From NCBI GenBank assembly GCA_949300325.1, contig CASGDQ010000063.1, forward strand, positions 1-55,230: a DNA stretch of 55,230 nt, in the 5' to 3' direction. Source of the stretch: an uncultured Spirochaetales bacterium. Lineage in GTDB: Bacteria > Spirochaetota > Spirochaetia > Sphaerochaetales > Sphaerochaetaceae. The translations under genes and the position numbers were made by a program. This document shows positions 26,866 to 35,162 of this stretch, one piece after another. The notes beneath the pieces were generated by a model that was given only the letters and a program-made list of their open reading frames with translations, was not told the origin of the DNA and did no database searches. Every line of letters starts with the position of its first letter. The stretch's first letter is position 1.

Positions 26866-27195
26866 ATTCGATTCGAAATGGGGGAAGAAATATCCATCCG
26901 CATTAAAGAGCTGGAGGGGCAACTGGAACGAGCTGACATCCTTCTTCCAGTATCCTATGAGATGCAGAGCCTGATCTATACGAACAATGCCATAGAGGGC
27001 TTCAACAGACAGATGAGGAAGGTCACGAAGACAAGGACGGTGTTTCCCACAGACGATTCGCTCTTCAAGCTTCTTTTCCTTGCGATGAGGGACACAACGG
27101 CCAAGTGGTACGGCAAGCCCCGTAACTGGGGCCTGATCATATCCCAGCTGATGATCTCGTTCCCCGGCAGGATAAGTGATGAGGATTTTGCCTGA
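26866..27195 (+). pseudogene. IS256/Mutator-family transposase C-terminal remnant
   Basis: Two frames together read DSKWGKKYPSALKSW...WNELTSFFQYP then EMQSLIYTNNAIEGFNRQMRKVTKT...FLAMRD. This is the C-terminal third of an IS256-type transposase, including the NAIEGFNRQ block. A one-base deletion near 26956 breaks the frame at FFQYP. The N-terminal two thirds and terminal repeats are not seen. Confidence 0.8.
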
Positions 27196-27349
27196 TTTGG
27201 ATCAACTGATCGAGTGATGGGAAAGGCACTGCCAGCGATATTCGTTGACAGCGCCTCTGCATGCATCTATACTTCTGATGGCTAGCAAAAGGCTGCAGCT
27301 GCAGCCTCAGCTACAGATCATTTTCCTTCTTCCGACTAGCTAAGAGGGA

Positions 27350-27454
27350 ATGTCCACAAAACGAATTACACTCCCCAGGAAAGTTCTTGGATTCAAATCT
27401 CCTATGGAGTTGTTCGAATCTGAACTTCATAATTTGTCCAAGTATTGCACTTAG
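27350..27454 (+). pseudogene. IS30-like transposase C-terminal remnant
   Basis: A short open stretch reads KRITLPRKVLGFKSPMELFE, resembling the C-terminal RPRK.LGwkTP.E.f motif of IS30-family transposases. Only about 34 codons remain. Between 27196 and 27350 I see only the CAGCTGCAG-type palindromic stretch near 27291-27305 and no gene. Confidence 0.45.
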
Positions 27455-27483
27455 TTTGACAATTCTCTTATTGGAATACATAT

Positions 27484-28146
27484 TTACTCCACCTTGAACC
27501 ATATTCCTACAAATTCAAGATACACGTCTTTTCCTTGTGGAACTTCATAAACGATATTACCAGATGCTTCACCACCTGGATAAAGTTCAAAATCAATAAG
27601 CTCATAATAGTCAAAATAATCCCATGCCCAGTTCTTTCCACTTGAGATCTTTACTCCGTTTGAGGTAGCAAGATTGAAATCTGAAGGAGCAAGCGGAAGA
27701 GGAGTGTTCTCCTCGGAATCAGCGCCGATTGAGAGATTAACGATGATGAGCTCATTTCCTCTCTTCGGCACATACTCTTCGTAAGAATTGTGATAATAGA
27801 TTGAATAAGCTGCTTCATACTCTGCTTCTTCCCGCTGATAGGTGTTATAAAGTTCGAGTGCCTTTTCTCCCCTGACTGAATAATTGACCTTCAGCCGAAC
27901 TATATAATCTGTCCTCTGGTCGAGCATACGGTTCTCGTGATAAATTCCCCACTCGCCGAATTCACCAATCGGAACAGGATCTTTCAGCGTCCCCTCGTGA
28001 GTTGTCCATTCTGCTGGCTTTATGTTGGCTTCCATTCGTGCAGAAAACTCTGCCGGAGTTTCCATTGCTGATGAAACAGCTTCCAGCGAATTACATGATG
28101 AGAATAGTAGCAGTACTAGGATTGGTATAATAAAAGATTTCCTCAT
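27484..28146 (-). CDS. Predicted lipoprotein, DUF4352-like
   Basis: This 220-aa protein has a lipoprotein signal: KSFIIPILVLLLFSSC with the lipobox Cys at residue 18. The mature part looks like an immunoglobulin-like fold: GEFGEWGIY, ELIIVNLSIGADSEENTPLPL and SGNIVYEVPQGKDVYLEF recall the DUF4352/telokin-like domain. It should be anchored in the envelope. AAGGAGAG precedes the ATG. It is the last of three leftward genes at the island's left end, and its role there is unknown. Confidence 0.7.
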   Translation of the reverse strand: MRKSFIIPILVLLLFSSCNSLEAVSSAMETPAEFSARMEANIKPAEWTTHEGTLKDPVPIGEFGEWGIYHENRMLDQRTDYIVRLKVNYSVRGEKALELYNTYQREEAEYEAAYSIYYHNSYEEYVPKRGNELIIVNLSIGADSEENTPLPLAPSDFNLATSNGVKISSGKNWAWDYFDYYELIDFELYPGGEASGNIVYEVPQGKDVYLEFVGIWFKVE

Positions 28147-28183
28147 ATTACTCTCCTTTTAGTGTATTTCCAGAAATTCTGCC

Positions 28184-29095
28184 TTAGCAGTAATCATCGA
28201 TAATATTGCCTCCAGTCCATTCATGCCCTAACGCAATGGTATAGTATTTCTCCAAGCCTTCTTCACTGAAAAACCTATCACATTTATGAATAAACCATTT
28301 CTTATCGCTATAGTTGATTTTTATGAGTATGTTCTGTTTTACGGACTGTGAATCTATGCATTTTATTGCCAGTGTATTCCCATCTTCCGAAATACCAAAA
28401 TCCACAACTGTGTAATCCCTGTACTGATGATGAAACACGGTGCACCCAACTGAAAGATTGTCTGCATATTCCTTCAATGAGGAATTATCATGCTGAGGAC
28501 AACAGGGGAATTCCCCTTTAGGAAACCAGCCATCAGCTTGTATAGCGTAATCTGTGACAGAGCGCATTCCTTTGGAGAAATCGACAGGACGGGAAGTAAT
28601 GTATTCCATTTTTAGCCACATAACATCTGCTTCGGCTTGTGATACTGAATTCACCCATGCCAAATTTGGAGGAAGTTTCAGGTTGTGGAGTACATCAATA
28701 TTTTCAATGATCTTTTCAATGGGCAAGCCGACAGCATGCTCTAACTTCTTTCTTGTCAGAGGGTTATTTACAAGGTTTTCTAATCGTGTGACATAGTGAA
28801 GATTTGAGGGTCTGTTGTTGACCTTGATTGTGTCCTTATGATCAACAACAAGGGTTGGATCGGCCTTCTCTCCAAGATAGGCAGCTGCAACAATCAAATG
28901 AACTCTGACTCCTCCAATTGCAGGATACCCAGCTCTATCCTTTGTTCCAAATGTCCAGACATCATCATTCTTTGTTTTGCGTCCTGTCGAATCGGAAAGC
29001 CTCATCACCGCACCGTTATCTCGGACAATATACCTCCTACCCTTATACACACATTCTTTTTCTTCTCTGAATTCATCATTGACAGAAATTGACAC
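28184..29095 (-). CDS. HNH endonuclease family protein
   Basis: This protein of about 303 aa has an HNH module near residues 65-125: VHLIVAAAYLG, VVDHKDTIKVNNRPSNLHYVT and LENLVNN. This is the arrangement of HNH_3/NUMOD-type nucleases, with the His in VDHKD and the Asn residues in place. The C-terminal half is not recognised. The ATG at 29110 is followed immediately by AGGAGG, which sits six bases before a GTG at 29095, so GTG is the likely start. It lies in one operon with the HTH gene just upstream. It may be a homing or defence nuclease. Confidence 0.7.
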   Translation of the reverse strand: MSISVNDEFREEKECVYKGRRYIVRDNGAVMRLSDSTGRKTKNDDVWTFGTKDRAGYPAIGGVRVHLIVAAAYLGEKADPTLVVDHKDTIKVNNRPSNLHYVTRLENLVNNPLTRKKLEHAVGLPIEKIIENIDVLHNLKLPPNLAWVNSVSQAEADVMWLKMEYITSRPVDFSKGMRSVTDYAIQADGWFPKGEFPCCPQHDNSSLKEYADNLSVGCTVFHHQYRDYTVVDFGISEDGNTLAIKCIDSQSVKQNILIKINYSDKKWFIHKCDRFFSEEGLEKYYTIALGHEWTGGNIIDDYC

Positions 29096-29113
29096 AAAAT
29101 ACCTCCTCATGTG

Positions 29114-29959
29114 TCAGAACAAATTCTCATTCCATCCTTCTGGAAGCCTCATACCACCGGAACGACGAATCGATACCAACCTCTCAACCTCTTTTACTTT
29201 CGGCCACTTTCCAACAACAGAGGCTGAATTGGTAATATTCGGATTACCAATAAGCATAAGCTCCAGTTTTTCTCTTTCCGCATCTGTCAGAAGTCTCTGG
29301 GAAATGATGGCAGGAGCATAATCGAATAGAACCATGTACCCCTTTTCATCTTTTGCCTTGCAGATATCGATGACACAAGGATGTTGATTAAGCGATACGC
29401 CAAACTCCTTCGGAAAAGAAAAGAAATGACCATTGTTGTAATATCGTACTGGCGTAAAACCTCTTGTTGGTGGATCCGATATTTCCGGTATTCTCCACTC
29501 ACCTCCGACTTTGATTGCACTCCTTAGTTTACCCCTACGAATCCATTGCCGAACAGTACCAGCTTCAATCTTAGAGAGTGATGCAAATTGTTCGACTGTG
29601 AGCAGCCCAACCGGGTAGTTAATTAACCGGAATCTCTCATCGATATCAAAAATGACATTACCCTCTTCATCTTCCTGAATGGCAGAAACATGTCGGATAT
29701 ACAAGGCTGCATCCTTGTTGGTCACCTCAAACGAATAGAACCAACCTTCTGGTGCATCGAAGATATTCCTTGATGCAATTTCTACGATGACCTTATCTAA
29801 CAGCGATGACAAAGCATTGTAATATTGCAGTGTATGCTGAGGACTGTTCCTCATCTCAGACACAATGCTTCTGCTGGCATTGTCCAAAGTAGCAATGACC
29901 GACCGCTTGTTTGTAGGAAGGATTTCCCAGGCTTTTTCCACCAACTCTCTTGATAGCAT
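29114..29959 (-). CDS. Helix-turn-helix protein, function unknown
   Basis: This 281-aa protein has a central excisionase/MerR-like helix-turn-helix (LLTVEQFASLSKIEAGTVRQWIRRGKL, split: LLTVEQFASLSKIEA then GTVRQWIRRGKL) around residues 118-145, with GGEWRIP after it. The flanking regions do not match a family I know. It is the first gene of a leftward operon and is divergent from BREX. A palindrome over its own -10 box suggests autoregulation. GGAAAT precedes the ATG. Confidence 0.65.
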   Translation of the reverse strand: MLSRELVEKAWEILPTNKRSVIATLDNASRSIVSEMRNSPQHTLQYYNALSSLLDKVIVEIASRNIFDAPEGWFYSFEVTNKDAALYIRHVSAIQEDEEGNVIFDIDERFRLINYPVGLLTVEQFASLSKIEAGTVRQWIRRGKLRSAIKVGGEWRIPEISDPPTRGFTPVRYYNNGHFFSFPKEFGVSLNQHPCVIDICKAKDEKGYMVLFDYAPAIISQRLLTDAEREKLELMLIGNPNITNSASVVGKWPKVKEVERLVSIRRSGGMRLPEGWNENLF

Positions 29960-29974
29960 TCTTATTTCCTATTA

Positions 29975-30008
29975 ACTGTATTGTAACAGTACATTTTTAT
30001 AAATTCAA
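29975..30008 (-). promoter_or_regulatory. Promoter with overlapping operator for the HTH-HNH operon
   Basis: Minus strand: TTGAAT (30008-30003), 17 bp, TACAAT (29985-29980). The inverted repeat ACTGT-6-ACAGT (29975-29979, 29986-29990) brackets the -10 box exactly, as expected for a repressor site. Confidence 0.6.
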
Positions 30009-30084
30009 TACAAAATTATAAATTCGACATGTCGCTCCATACCGATTTTCCCGTGTTGAAAAGGCAACATGCACCTCAAAAACA

Positions 30085-30127
30085 AGCGTGTACCATCCTC
30101 CCGAAATCTCTTCGAGAGATACACGCT
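30085..30127. promoter_or_regulatory. Structured region between the divergent operons
   Basis: The perfect 8-bp inverted repeat AGCGTGTA/TACACGCT (30085-30092, 30120-30127) encloses an inner ATCTC/GAGAT hairpin. Nearby are repeated AACGTAT elements (about 30130 and 30190) and ACGTT-TTT-AACGT (about 30152-30164). They may be binding sites controlling the BREX operon. I see no clear BREX promoter hexamers. Confidence 0.4.
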
Positions 30128-30302
30128 ATAACGTATTGATATTTCAAGACTTACGTTTTTAACGTGAACGCCCCTTATTTATCTTGCCCAACGTATACAT
30201 TTCTATCAGATTCAGAATCATAACAAAATTTTTTTATTGCTATTTCCAAGATTGAGTTGCTTATTAATTGAAAATTTCCTAAACAAGAAATACACTATCA
30301 GT

Positions 30303-30509
30303 ATGCTTTCAATTGACGATTATTCAACAGCCAGGGAAATGGCAGAAAGCTGGGGAATCACCACCAGGATGATTATCCATTATTGTGATCGGAATCTGAT
30401 ACCAGGTGCTGTGAAGAAAGGCACAGTCTGGCTCATTCCTACCGCTTCACCCAAGCCAGAAGACAGAAGAACAAAATCATACCGTAGCAGACAGAGGACT
30501 GAAGAATGA
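30303..30509 (+). CDS. Small HTH protein at the head of the BREX operon
   Basis: This 68-aa protein is essentially one helix-turn-helix: AREMAESWGITTRMIIHYC then RNLIPGAVKKGTVWLIP, the excisionase/MerR-like pattern ending in a beta-hairpin WLIP. ATG 30303 is chosen over a TTG at 30237 because the HTH starts just after it. Its TGA overlaps the brxA ATG (ATGA), so it belongs to the BREX operon and may regulate it. Confidence 0.75.
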   Translation: MLSIDDYSTAREMAESWGITTRMIIHYCDRNLIPGAVKKGTVWLIPTASPKPEDRRTKSYRSRQRTEE

Positions 30510-31084
30510 ATATTGCACTTTTTCTTCCAACCATATCCGGTCTGGCAATCAATCCAGCATCATGGCTGGCAAAAAAACATAATGAATGCAACGATTGGAA
30601 TCTCTGCCGGAAAGAGGCACTGGAAAACAATCTGATGCAGATTGAGAAAATTGCCTCGGCAGAGAGGTATCTTGCATATACCATCAAGCTTCTAAAAGAG
30701 CTGACGAAAGATGAACTGTCATTGCTCTCTGATAGCGATATTGCCAGCCAGAGGGCTATGATGTGGCTCTCATTTTGCCGGACATACCCTTTGATCGGCA
30801 AGTTTGCTGATACAGTAATAAATCAGAAATTCAATCATCATGACTTCCTTCTTTCTACAGGAGACTGGAACGAATTTCTCTCCAGGGAAAGTCATGAGCA
30901 TCAGGAGATAGAGGATATCGGGAAGACATCCAGAGCCAAGGCAAGATCAGTCCTTTTCGGAAATCTCAGGAATGTAGGCTATCTATCCTCTTCAAACGAA
31001 CTCAAGGAAGCTGCCCTCTCAAGGGAAGTGGCCTCACTGATTGGAAGTGACATCCGATACTTCCCTGTATTCATGGAGCGATGA
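30506..31084 (+). CDS. brxA: BREX protein BrxA (DUF1819)
   Basis: This 192-aa protein has the DUF1819 pattern: LPTISGLAINPASWLA near the start, an all-helical middle, and a C-terminal winged-helix-like region (KTSRAKARSVLFGNLRNVGYL). BrxA of type I BREX resembles the NusB-like RNA-binding protein and is part of the core operon. Its position as the first core gene and overlap with the HTH gene support the call. Confidence 0.9.
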   Translation: MNIALFLPTISGLAINPASWLAKKHNECNDWNLCRKEALENNLMQIEKIASAERYLAYTIKLLKELTKDELSLLSDSDIASQRAMMWLSFCRTYPLIGKFADTVINQKFNHHDFLLSTGDWNEFLSRESHEHQEIEDIGKTSRAKARSVLFGNLRNVGYLSSSNELKEAALSREVASLIGSDIRYFPVFMER

Positions 31085-31085
31085 G

Positions 31086-31688
31086 ATGAATGGGAAAGAA
31101 ATGGATTACAACGAAAGATACAAATACCTTATGGAACTCCTCGATGATGACAAGTTCATCCAGAAAAAGTATGTCGGTGCTGAGATTCCTAACTACATAT
31201 GTGCCTTCCCTCCAGAAGAAGTCTCTTCATACAACGACATGGTAGAGAATCTTGATAAGAATCTGACAAGGAAAGGCAGGAAAGTTCTGCATCTCAATGT
31301 CTATGAAATCATGATCGAAATGCTCAAGGATTCAGGCGACTTTGAGGATTATCTTGAAGAGTCTTCTCTTACACACAAAAGCATCATGGAGGACTTCGAG
31401 GGGGTACTCGACAATGACACGGAGTTTGCGCCGAAGGTTGCCTCGATTATCAATGATAGCATTCCGGATCTCGTTCTCATGAACGGTATCGGGGAATCTT
31501 ATCCTTTCATAAGAGTCCATACGCTTCTTGAGAAGCTTCCACCCCTTCTAAAAAGGCTCGTACCGATAGTCGTCTTCTATCCGGGCAATTACGACAAGAT
31601 CACAGGCAGTTCAGCCTTGCAGCTTTTCGGAAAGCTTGAACACAAGAATTACTACAGAGCATTCAATATATTCACGGAGGTTCGCTGA
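31086..31688 (+). CDS. brxB: BREX protein BrxB (DUF1788)
   Basis: This protein of about 200 aa has the DUF1788 features: YKYLMELLDDDKFIQKK near the start, IPNYICAFPPEE, and the C-terminal LVPIVVFYPGNYDK. BrxB is a small core BREX protein of unclear biochemical role that associates with BrxC and PglZ. ATG 31086 with GGAG seven bases upstream is preferred to a TTG at 31041 that would overlap brxA. Its TGA overlaps the brxC ATG by one base. Confidence 0.9.
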   Translation: MNGKEMDYNERYKYLMELLDDDKFIQKKYVGAEIPNYICAFPPEEVSSYNDMVENLDKNLTRKGRKVLHLNVYEIMIEMLKDSGDFEDYLEESSLTHKSIMEDFEGVLDNDTEFAPKVASIINDSIPDLVLMNGIGESYPFIRVHTLLEKLPPLLKRLVPIVVFYPGNYDKITGSSALQLFGKLEHKNYYRAFNIFTEVR

Positions 31689-34600
31689 TGTCACTTAAAT
31701 TTGAGTCCATCTTTACCAATCAGATTGCCAGAGACATAAATGGAGTTATCAATACTGATAGCCAGTCCACTCTCGGAGAAGAGTTCAGCGAATACGTAAT
31801 CACGAATGAAGTCGCAAACTGCCTTGACGGTTTTTTTGAGAAATATAACGAGCATAATCCAGTCTACAACGGGGTCTGGATCTCAGGCTTCTTCGGTTGT
31901 GGTAAATCACACCTCCTGAAGATCCTCTCTTACCTCATCGCAAACAGCGACATTGACGGGAAGAAAGCAGTCTCATATTTCGATAACAAGCTAAATGACA
32001 ATCCGATGCTCCTTGGCCAGATGAGAAAGGCTGCAGGTATTCCATCTGAGAGCATCCTCTTCAACATCGTCCAGTATAATCAGAACGATAAATCAGAGCC
32101 GATTCTCCACATATTCCAGAGAAAATTCTACGAGCACTGCGGCTACTATGGAAACAATCCGAAAATCGCCGCATTCGAGATGGAACTCGATAAGGAAGGG
32201 CTCTTTGAGAAGTTCAAAGAAACCTTCAATCAGATTTCAGGCAAGGTCTGGGAAGAGGCAAGAAAGAAGCCGAACATCAACAACAGACATATCATCAAGG
32301 CTTTTGCCGAGGTCACAGGAAATGCAGAAGATCAGGATCTCCTCGACAGTTATGAGGCAGAAATCAGCATTCACGACTTTGCCGTACAGGTAAAGGAATA
32401 CATGGATTCAAAAGGCTCTGACTTCCGTCTCAACTTCTTTGTGGATGAAGTCGGCCAGTTCGTCGCAAGATCTAGCCGTCTCATGGTTGATCTCCAGGAG
32501 ATTGCAACCAGCCTCAGTTCTGTCACAGGCAACAGATCCTGGGTCATGGTCACAAGCCAGGATGAGCTTGAAAAGTTTGTGAAGAACCTCGACAAACAGG
32601 ACAAGACTGACATAAGCAAGATCATGGGCAGATTCTATGTGAAGATGTCCCTGTCCAATGCCAACGTCAATGAAGTCATTCAGAAAAGGCTCCTTGAGAA
32701 GAATGAGGAAGGAAAGAAGATTGTCGGATCTGCATATGAAATCCAGAAGGAGAACTTCAACACGCTCTTCCAGTTCGTGAACGGGCCGAAGAAATACAGG
32801 GTCTACAGGGACAAGGATGAATTTGTAACAACATATCCATTTGTCACATACCAGTTCGACATGTTCAAGACAACCCTAGAGACCCTTTCGCTGCACAATG
32901 CCTTCCCCGGGGAATATACATCCACTGGAGCAAGATCCATGCTTGATGTATTCCACAAGGTTCTCAGGGACTTTGCTGAGAAAGAAGATTCGAACGTCGG
33001 AACATCACTTATTCCCTATGACGTGATGTATGACGGTCTGAAGGATCTTCTGAAAGAAAACTTTAAGAGATCGATAGATCTTGCTGAGAACAACATAGTT
33101 GATAATCCGTTTGCCATCAGAGTTCTGAAGACACTCCTTCTTGTGAAATATCTTCAGAGGGAATTCAAACCGACTGCTCACAACCTCAGCGTACTCTTAC
33201 TTACAAGCTTCAATGACAACCCTGCAGAGCTTGTCGAGAAGACAGAAGAGGCATTATTGAGGCTTACGAAGGAAACCTACATCCAGCGTAATGGTGACCA
33301 GTACGACTTCCTGACAAACGAGGAAAAGGATGTCGAGGAGGAGATAAAGCAAACCTATGTTCCTCCGAAGGATCTTACTGATGAAGTCAAGGCAATCATA
33401 TATGACAACATACTTTCCGGTGTGACAAAGGCTCAAGATGAGAGAAATCTCGTAAGCTACCAGTTCTCAAGGAAGATTGACGGCGAGACTGTTGTCTCAA
33501 GGAATGCTGAGCTCAGCATCAATATACTCTCTCCCTTCAGCGGAAGCGATTCGCATCCTGAGTACCGGGATACTCTCACATCTCCGGATACAGAGCTTGT
33601 GATGCTTTTAAAGCCAGATAAGAGGCTTGCAGACGATCTTCTTCTCTACCTTAAGACAAAACAGTATGTAAAAAACAATGCTGGAATGACCGTCTCTGAA
33701 GACAGGGAGAAAGTCCTCAAAGCAAAAGGAGAGAGGAACACAACAAGACGTGAAGAAATTGAAAGTGTAGTCAGGAACATGATGAGCGAAGCTGAGTTCT
33801 ATGTCTCGGGAACAGCTCTTGATGTGACAGCTTCCCCAAAAATCGATGCACGTGTTGAGAAAGCTTTCCAGATACTCATCGAGAAGGTCTACCCTAACCT
33901 TAAGATGGTCACGAAGGAATCATCAGGGGAGATGAATGCAAGAGGACTTATCGACAAGAATGTTGATTCAGAGCTCTTCAAGGAGACTCCATCTGAAGCT
34001 GAGACACAGATTCTCAACCAGCTGAGAATCGATAAGGAGAGGATCACAACAACCATCTCATCCCTTCTCGAAAAGTTCAGGAAAAAGCCATATGGCTGGC
34101 CGGAGACAGCGCTGATCTACAACCTCATCCTCCTCATGAGGAAGAGCCTCATCAATATCAAGAAGGATGGTAAGGTCGTTGAAAATCCTGCTACACTGAA
34201 GGGTTTCCTATTCTCATCTTCACAGTATGGACAGACTGTTATCGAGCTCTGTCAGGATATCGATCCAAAGAAGATCAAGGAGCTTAAGACCTTCATTTAT
34301 GACTTCACAGACATGAAATGTCCTTATGATGATGCGAAGAACACTGCCGGGATGGCAGCAAAGGCAATCAAAGAAGTATATGATGCTGTAAGGGACAAGG
34401 CCTATTCACTCAGATATCCATTTACAGAGACCATAAAGGACAAGCTGAAGCTTCTTCAGAATGCCGTAGGACAGGATTACCTCTGGTTCTTCTCCGATGA
34501 GTTCGAAGATATAAGCGAGAGAATCCTTGATGCAAAAGAAGAACACTTTGACAAGTTCCTCTCATTTACCAACAGAAAGGAAAACATTGAAAAGTATGAG

Positions 34601-35161
34601 GAGGCAGAACACCTCATCAGACGCAATGAGAGTATAAAGGATCAGCTTGACACAGAATCCTGGAATAAGATCATCAACATACTGAATGATAAGAATCTCT
34701 ACAGCAACTCATCGATCCCTGAACTCGAAAAGAATATCAGTGCGCTTAAGCTCAGCATCGCCCAGCTTGTGACCAAAGCAAAGAATGATGCTCTTGAGGA
34801 TTTTGAGAAGTATGCGGAGTCTGTCCAGAAAGAGACTGCCTATCGTCTGCTTGATGAAGACCAAAAAGGTTATATCAACGGCCTGGTAACAACTGCAAAG
34901 ACGAAGATAGCAGCTATTTCCTCCATTGATGAGCTCAATAATACAAATACATTCACTATCAAGAATACGAAACATACGATAACAGCACTTCTTGAAGAAG
35001 GCAAGAAAAAAGCCCGGGAGAAGAAGATCATCAGACTTTCAGCAATCCAGGCGTCTCACGTCACTGCTCCTATCAGGACGGCAGATGATGTAACTGCATT
35101 CATTGAGAAGCTCAAGCAGGAAATGATGGACAGAATTAACGAAGGATACACGGTGGAATAA
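31688..35161 (+). CDS. brxC: BREX P-loop ATPase BrxC
   Basis: This 1157-aa protein has Walker A GFFGCGKSH at residues about 67-75 and an acidic Walker B-like segment FFVDEVGQF near residue 250. It also has a long helical C-terminal half with coiled-coil character (residues about 950-1130). BrxC/PglY is a large AAA-like ATPase required for BREX defence and host methylation, likely forming oligomers with BrxB, PglX and PglZ. CGGAGG precedes the start. Confidence 0.95.
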   Translation: MSLKFESIFTNQIARDINGVINTDSQSTLGEEFSEYVITNEVANCLDGFFEKYNEHNPVYNGVWISGFFGCGKSHLLKILSYLIANSDIDGKKAVSYFDNKLNDNPMLLGQMRKAAGIPSESILFNIVQYNQNDKSEPILHIFQRKFYEHCGYYGNNPKIAAFEMELDKEGLFEKFKETFNQISGKVWEEARKKPNINNRHIIKAFAEVTGNAEDQDLLDSYEAEISIHDFAVQVKEYMDSKGSDFRLNFFVDEVGQFVARSSRLMVDLQEIATSLSSVTGNRSWVMVTSQDELEKFVKNLDKQDKTDISKIMGRFYVKMSLSNANVNEVIQKRLLEKNEEGKKIVGSAYEIQKENFNTLFQFVNGPKKYRVYRDKDEFVTTYPFVTYQFDMFKTTLETLSLHNAFPGEYTSTGARSMLDVFHKVLRDFAEKEDSNVGTSLIPYDVMYDGLKDLLKENFKRSIDLAENNIVDNPFAIRVLKTLLLVKYLQREFKPTAHNLSVLLLTSFNDNPAELVEKTEEALLRLTKETYIQRNGDQYDFLTNEEKDVEEEIKQTYVPPKDLTDEVKAIIYDNILSGVTKAQDERNLVSYQFSRKIDGETVVSRNAELSINILSPFSGSDSHPEYRDTLTSPDTELVMLLKPDKRLADDLLLYLKTKQYVKNNAGMTVSEDREKVLKAKGERNTTRREEIESVVRNMMSEAEFYVSGTALDVTASPKIDARVEKAFQILIEKVYPNLKMVTKESSGEMNARGLIDKNVDSELFKETPSEAETQILNQLRIDKERITTTISSLLEKFRKKPYGWPETALIYNLILLMRKSLINIKKDGKVVENPATLKGFLFSSSQYGQTVIELCQDIDPKKIKELKTFIYDFTDMKCPYDDAKNTAGMAAKAIKEVYDAVRDKAYSLRYPFTETIKDKLKLLQNAVGQDYLWFFSDEFEDISERILDAKEEHFDKFLSFTNRKENIEKYEEAEHLIRRNESIKDQLDTESWNKIINILNDKNLYSNSSIPELEKNISALKLSIAQLVTKAKNDALEDFEKYAESVQKETAYRLLDEDQKGYINGLVTTAKTKIAAISSIDELNNTNTFTIKNTKHTITALLEEGKKKAREKKIIRLSAIQASHVTAPIRTADDVTAFIEKLKQEMMDRINEGYTVE

Positions 35162-35162
35162 T

